Source of the DNA: Poronia punctata
Taxonomy: Eukaryota > Ascomycota > Sordariomycetes > Xylariales > Xylariaceae
NCBI GenBank assembly: GCA_022579005.1
Contig: MU401477.1
Span: forward strand, 260,552 to 296,834
Direction of reading: 5' to 3'
Length of the DNA: 36,283 nt
In this document: one piece after another, positions 31,670-36,283 of the stretch
Layout of the letters: every line of letters starts with the position of its first letter
How positions within the stretch are numbered: position 1 is the first letter of the stretch
Notes under the pieces: model-generated
What the model saw: only the letters and a program-made list of their open reading frames with translations
What the model was told of the DNA's origin: nothing
The model's database searches: none
Position numbers and translations under genes: made by a program

Positions 31670-34600
31670 TTTAAAAAAAAAAGAATAGCCGCCTATGTGT
31701 AAGCAAAGTGTAGAAATAATAATAAATTAGCTTAGGAGAGGTGCTTAAAAAGATAACTACTTTTTATTTTAAATGCTATAGTATTACTTTTAAAGCGCTA
31801 GAAGTAATACTTTTGCATGCTTGCTTTATAGGTTTTGTGCTTAGTAGCTAGTAGCTTTTTTTTTACTTACTAAAACGTGTTATATTAGCATAATATAGTA
31901 AAGCTAACTATATATAGTGCTTTTAGCCCTTTATAAGCATAAAGTTATATAGGCATTAATATTGCTATTTTATTAAGTGCTTAGCACTTATTAAAACTAA
32001 TAAATTAAATAATTATACTTTTAACTACTTTAGTAGCAAAGTTATAATAAAATTAAAAGCTAATAGTACTAAGCTTTACTACTAGTACTTATTAACGCTA
32101 ATTGCTTAAGTTGCTTTTTTAACTTAAAAACTAACTAAAAACTTCATTTTTTTTATTTAAAATATAAATTAAAAAAAATTAAATTTATAAACATAAAAAA
32201 ATTATTAAAATAACTACTTTAAAGCATTTTTTAATACTAAATATAATTAAAAAATATAAAAAAGTAATATGCTTAAAAACTTACTTAATTTATATAAACG
32301 CTTTAGTTTAAGCAAAAATATATAAAATAAAAACTTAAATAAAAACTTATTATAAAAAAATAAGTTAATATATAAAGTATATAATTAAAATATAAAAAAC
32401 TATTTAAACGCTATATTTAAACTTTTAAAAAGCTTATAAAAAAAAGCACTAAAAAAAAAAAAGCACTAAAAAAAAAAAAAAGCAAATTAAAAAAAAAAAT
32501 AAAAAATAAAGAAAAAAACCTAAAGCTTATAAAAGCAAAGTTAGCTTAACTTTTAGTACATTCTTTTTATAAGCTTAATAAAAAAAAAAAGTTTTTAAAT
32601 AGCTTTTTTAGTTTATTTAGCAATAAAGTTAGTAAACTTAAAAAAGCAGTATTAAAATAAAAAATTAAAAATAAAAAATAAAAAAATGCTAAAAAAATAA
32701 AAAAAACAGCTTGCTTTTAATTATAACCTTTTTTTTTTGCTAAATAAAATATAATATAAATACTTTTACTAAAAGCAGCTTTTTTATAGCTTTTATTAAA
32801 ACTATAACGTTTTTTATAAAAAAAGCTTTTAAAACTTTATAAAACCTTTTTGCTAAAATAATAAATTTTAGTGCTATTACTAATATAAAAAATAGTATAA
32901 CTATAAATAAAGCAATAGTAAACTTAAAAGCAAAAAAAAAAAAAAATATATAGCTTAGCAAAAAAAAAATAAAAGCTTTTAAAAAAAAGCACTTATTATA
33001 AAGTAACATAATAAAAATATTATAAACTATGCTAAAAAAAAAACTTATTAATAATTATTAAAAAGCTTAACTTTATTAATAACTAAGCATAGCTAGTAAG
33101 CAATATTATAAAAACTTTTAAGTATAAAAAGCTATTTAAAGCATTTATAAAAAATATAATTATAATAGTAATAAAAAAAAAACTAGTAGTAAACAAAAAT
33201 AAAGTATAAAAAAAAGTAAAAAAGATAATATTAACTTAATGCTATTTAAAGGCCTAAACTAGTTAAAAAAAAACGCATTTTAATTATAATAATAAACTAA
33301 AATAAAAAAAAAGTTTTAATTTAAAACGCTAAAAAATTTAAAGCTAAATATAATAGTTAATAATATTAAAAGCTTTATTTTAAATAGCACGTAAATATAT
33401 ATTAAGCTTTTAAAAAAAAACTTAAAAAAAACAGTGCTAGTAATAAATACTAAGCTAGCTAAGCTAAACTTATTAAAAGTTAAAAAATAAAAAAATAAAA
33501 AAGCAAAAATATAAGTAATTTTAATAAAACGTATTTAAGCAATAGTAGTAAACTAATATAAAATAAAACTATTAAATATAACCTACTAAACTTAAAAAAA
33601 GTTTAATATTTTTATTATATAAATTAAAAATTAAAAAGTTAAACAAGCTTATATTAATAAAAAAATAATACTGCTTAAAATAAAAAACTTTTTTTATATT
33701 TTACTATTTAATATAAGTAAAAAAAAATATATATTACTTTAAAAATAAGCTTTTTAATTTACTTAAACTAAAATAAAAAGTTAGTAAATTATGAAGTTTA
33801 TAAATTAATAAAATAAATAATTAAAGCTTTTAAAATAAAAAGTAAAAAAATATAAGTAAAGCTACTATGCTTTAATAAGTATTAAAAAAAAATAGTTATT
33901 TTGTTAGAATATTAGTAACAATACTATAGCTAAAAACGCGGCTTAGGCCGCTAAAGCTATAAGAATTAGGCTGACCTAACTAAGTAGACAAAGCACGTAT
34001 TAGCTATATAGTAGCTAACTTATAGCTTAAATACTAGCAAAGTTTTTTTAGCCTTTTTAATTTTAATTAAATTAGTTAGCTTTATATAAAGACAATATAA
34101 AAAAAAATTATGCTTTAGCTACAATTTTTAACTTAAAACTTAAATAATTATATAAAACTAATTTAAAAAATAAAATTTATTATTATTTATTTTATATATT
34201 GTTTATTGCTTTATTTTTTTATTATATAAAAAAATAAAGTTTTTAGCTATATATATTTATTATATATACAAAAAACAAAGTACTTTTTATTTTTTAGTAA
34301 AAAAACTAATACTAATTAGTTATTATTTTTAATAATATATATTATTATTTATTAATAATAAATTAGCAAGGCACTTTAATAAACAAGATTTTTTAAAATA
34401 TTATTATATAAAGTAATATTGCTTTATAAAACGCTTTATATAAAAAGATTTTTTTTAAATTTTACAATATTACTTTAAGCTTTACTTTTTTTAAATAAAA
34501 AACATATAGCTTATATAAGCTTATAAGTAAGCATTTTTATACTTTTTATTTTTTTTATTATATAAACTACTATAATAGCTAAAAATAAAAGCTAGTTTTT

Positions 34601-36283
34601 AAACGCTTAAAAAAACTATATTATTAAAAATACTACTAATAATACCTAAGGTCTTTATACTTTTATATATAAAAACATTTTTATAAGTTTAAATGTTAAT
34701 ATTAAAGTTTAAAAAAACTATATTAACTTTAACTATTTTAATGCAAAATTTTAGCTTAACTAGCTATTTAATAAAAAAATAGTTATAACGTATATAGCTA
34801 AATGCTTATATAACTATGTATAAAATAGCAAACTTTTTATAAATAGCTTTACGTATAATTATTAAGCAAACTTTAAAAGTTAAAATTAAAATATTTTTAA
34901 GCTAGTTAAAAACAGCTTTTAAAAAAAGCTTTAAAACTAAGTTTAAAAAAAAGTTTTTATATTTACTTTTAAAAAAAACTTATATATAAAAAAATTAAAA
35001 TTTTTTTTATAATTTATAGCTACTATATAATTTATAACAATATTTTTAATTATATTATAATACTTACTTATTTTATAATTATTAACCCTTATTTAACTTA
35101 TACCTAAACTTATATTTATTTTTATACTTATACTTATACTTGCACTTATACTTATACTTATACTTGCAATAAAGCTTATATTTATAGCTATACTAGCACT
35201 TATGCTTATAGCTATACTAGTAGCTTATTTTTATATAAAAATACTTACTTTATTATATTACTAATAACTAAACTTTTTATACTAAATATAACTTTAAAAA
35301 ATACATTTTTTTATTAAAAAATAAAATTAACTTTTAGCATTTAATATAATAAACTTGCTAAATAACGCTAAACTTTATTAACAATAATAGCTTTATAGCT
35401 AAAAGTATAGCAATAGCTAATACTTATTAGCAACTTTTTTTTAAAAAAACATATACTTTTAAAAGTACAGCATAAAAAACCTTTATATAAAAACATTTTA
35501 AATACTAACGCTAGCACTATATAAAAGTGCTATTAATTTACTTTTATTTAAGCTAGTTTATTTAAACTAAGTTAAGCTAAAGCTTTTTATAGCATTTAAT
35601 AAAATATAGCAAAAAAACTAAAACTATATAAAATAACTATATAATATTTTATTTAATAAAATATATATTTTTATAACTATATATAAAAAACTTAGTTTTT
35701 ATTTAATATAATATTATACTATTTTTTTAACAATTTTTTAAAATTATATAAAATAGTACTATATTAATTATATTAAACTAATAAAAAAATAAAATAAAAT
35801 ATATAACGCGCTTAATATATATTTTAATACTTATATTAATTATAACTAGTATTAAACTAATTAAACTATAATAACTTTTATATAAATTAAAAATAAAAAC
35901 CTAAAAAAGTCTAACTTAAAAGCGCTTAAATTATTATTTAATAAACTTTAACTTATATAATAAGCACTAAAACTAAAGTTTAACAGCAAAATTTTTTTAT
36001 ATATAACTATTATATAAGTATATATTAAAGTTATTAAGCTTAAGCTAGCGCTTATTGCTTAAAAAGTAATAAGCAAAGCTTTAATATTTAACTTATAAGC
36101 AATAATACAAGTTACTACTAATAAATAAATAACCTAGTACTTAATATATAAAAAACTAGCTAATATTAACTATATTAACTAAAAGTACAATTATAATTAA
36201 GCTTAAAAGTTATTTAAATAATATATAAAAAAATACTTAAAAAAAAGTAAATTTACTTTTTTTAAACCTACTTTTTATATATT
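31670..36283. other. AT-rich block 2, no credible genes, unusual dinucleotide pattern
   Basis: At least 4.6 kb of very AT-rich sequence running off the window. C is almost always preceded by A or G and usually followed by T; TC, CC, GA and GG are rare, while GCA/TGC and GCT/AGC are common. Stop codons saturate all frames, and the one long frame (32740..33009, minus) is low-complexity Phe/Ile/Leu/Lys. A mildly GC-richer islet lies at 33905-34010 and a TTATAC hexamer tandem at about 35115-35165. A mutated transposon graveyard is the likeliest origin, but no domain is readable. Confidence 0.7.
35115..35215 (+). repeat. Imperfect hexamer tandem, ACTTAT type
   Basis: Consecutive ACTTAT units, some changed to ACTTGC, run from about 35125 to 35165 and are followed by related GCTTATA/GCTATACTAG units. 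Confidence 0.75.

Noticed and set aside
32740..33009. 89-residue open frame resembling a multi-pass membrane protein
   Set aside because: It is an artefact of AT-rich codons (Phe, Ile, Leu, Lys) inside AT-rich block 2.

Overview
The window looks like nuclear DNA of a filamentous ascomycete (Pezizomycotina, probably a Sordariomycete). Genes have short (about 55-90 base) GT-AG introns with CTAAC/CTGAC-like branch sites. The protein families are fungal, gene density is low, and GC-balanced DNA alternates with extremely AT-rich blocks. There are no bacterial operons, CRISPR arrays or phage genes.

Layout. (1) 0.1-3.0 kb: two divergent housekeeping-type genes, a small cytochrome b5-like heme-binding (MAPR family) protein on the minus strand and a mitochondrial Mgr3-like TPR protein on the plus strand, sharing about 0.5 kb of promoter. 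(2) 3.0-10.0 kb: gene-poor spacer rich in TACCTA/TAGGTA and TACTCGTA/TACGAGTA words, with a G-quadruplex candidate and microsatellites. (3) 10.0-11.1 kb: a three-exon bZIP transcription factor, followed directly by three abutting bZIP-type binding sites. (4) 11.1-13.4 kb: spacer. (5) 13.4-19.85 kb: an accessory island bracketed by two direct copies of a dispersed repeat. It holds a frameshifted gene of a conserved fungal unknown family, a small kinase-like gene, an AT-rich block flanked by a diverged inverted repeat, and an F-box-type gene. (6) 19.85-28.98 kb: about 9 kb with no gene I can support. (7) 28.98-30.71 kb: a single-exon C2H2 zinc-finger regulator. (8) 31.2-36.28 kb: microsatellites, then at least 4.6 kb of very AT-rich sequence with no believable gene.

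How the parts relate. The MAPR and Mgr3-like genes may be co-regulated from one promoter. The bZIP gene may regulate itself through the sites after its stop codon. The kinase-like, F-box-type and broken unknown genes belong to families I remember as expanded and accessory in these fungi; whether they act together is speculation. The two AT-rich blocks differ in kind. The first shows a CA-to-TA / TG-to-TA pattern as expected from repeat-induced point mutation (RIP). The second lacks TC and GA dinucleotides but keeps GCA/TGC, which simple CpA-type RIP does not explain. Exon boundaries were worked out by hand from frame, splice signals and remembered family similarity. No database search was possible.
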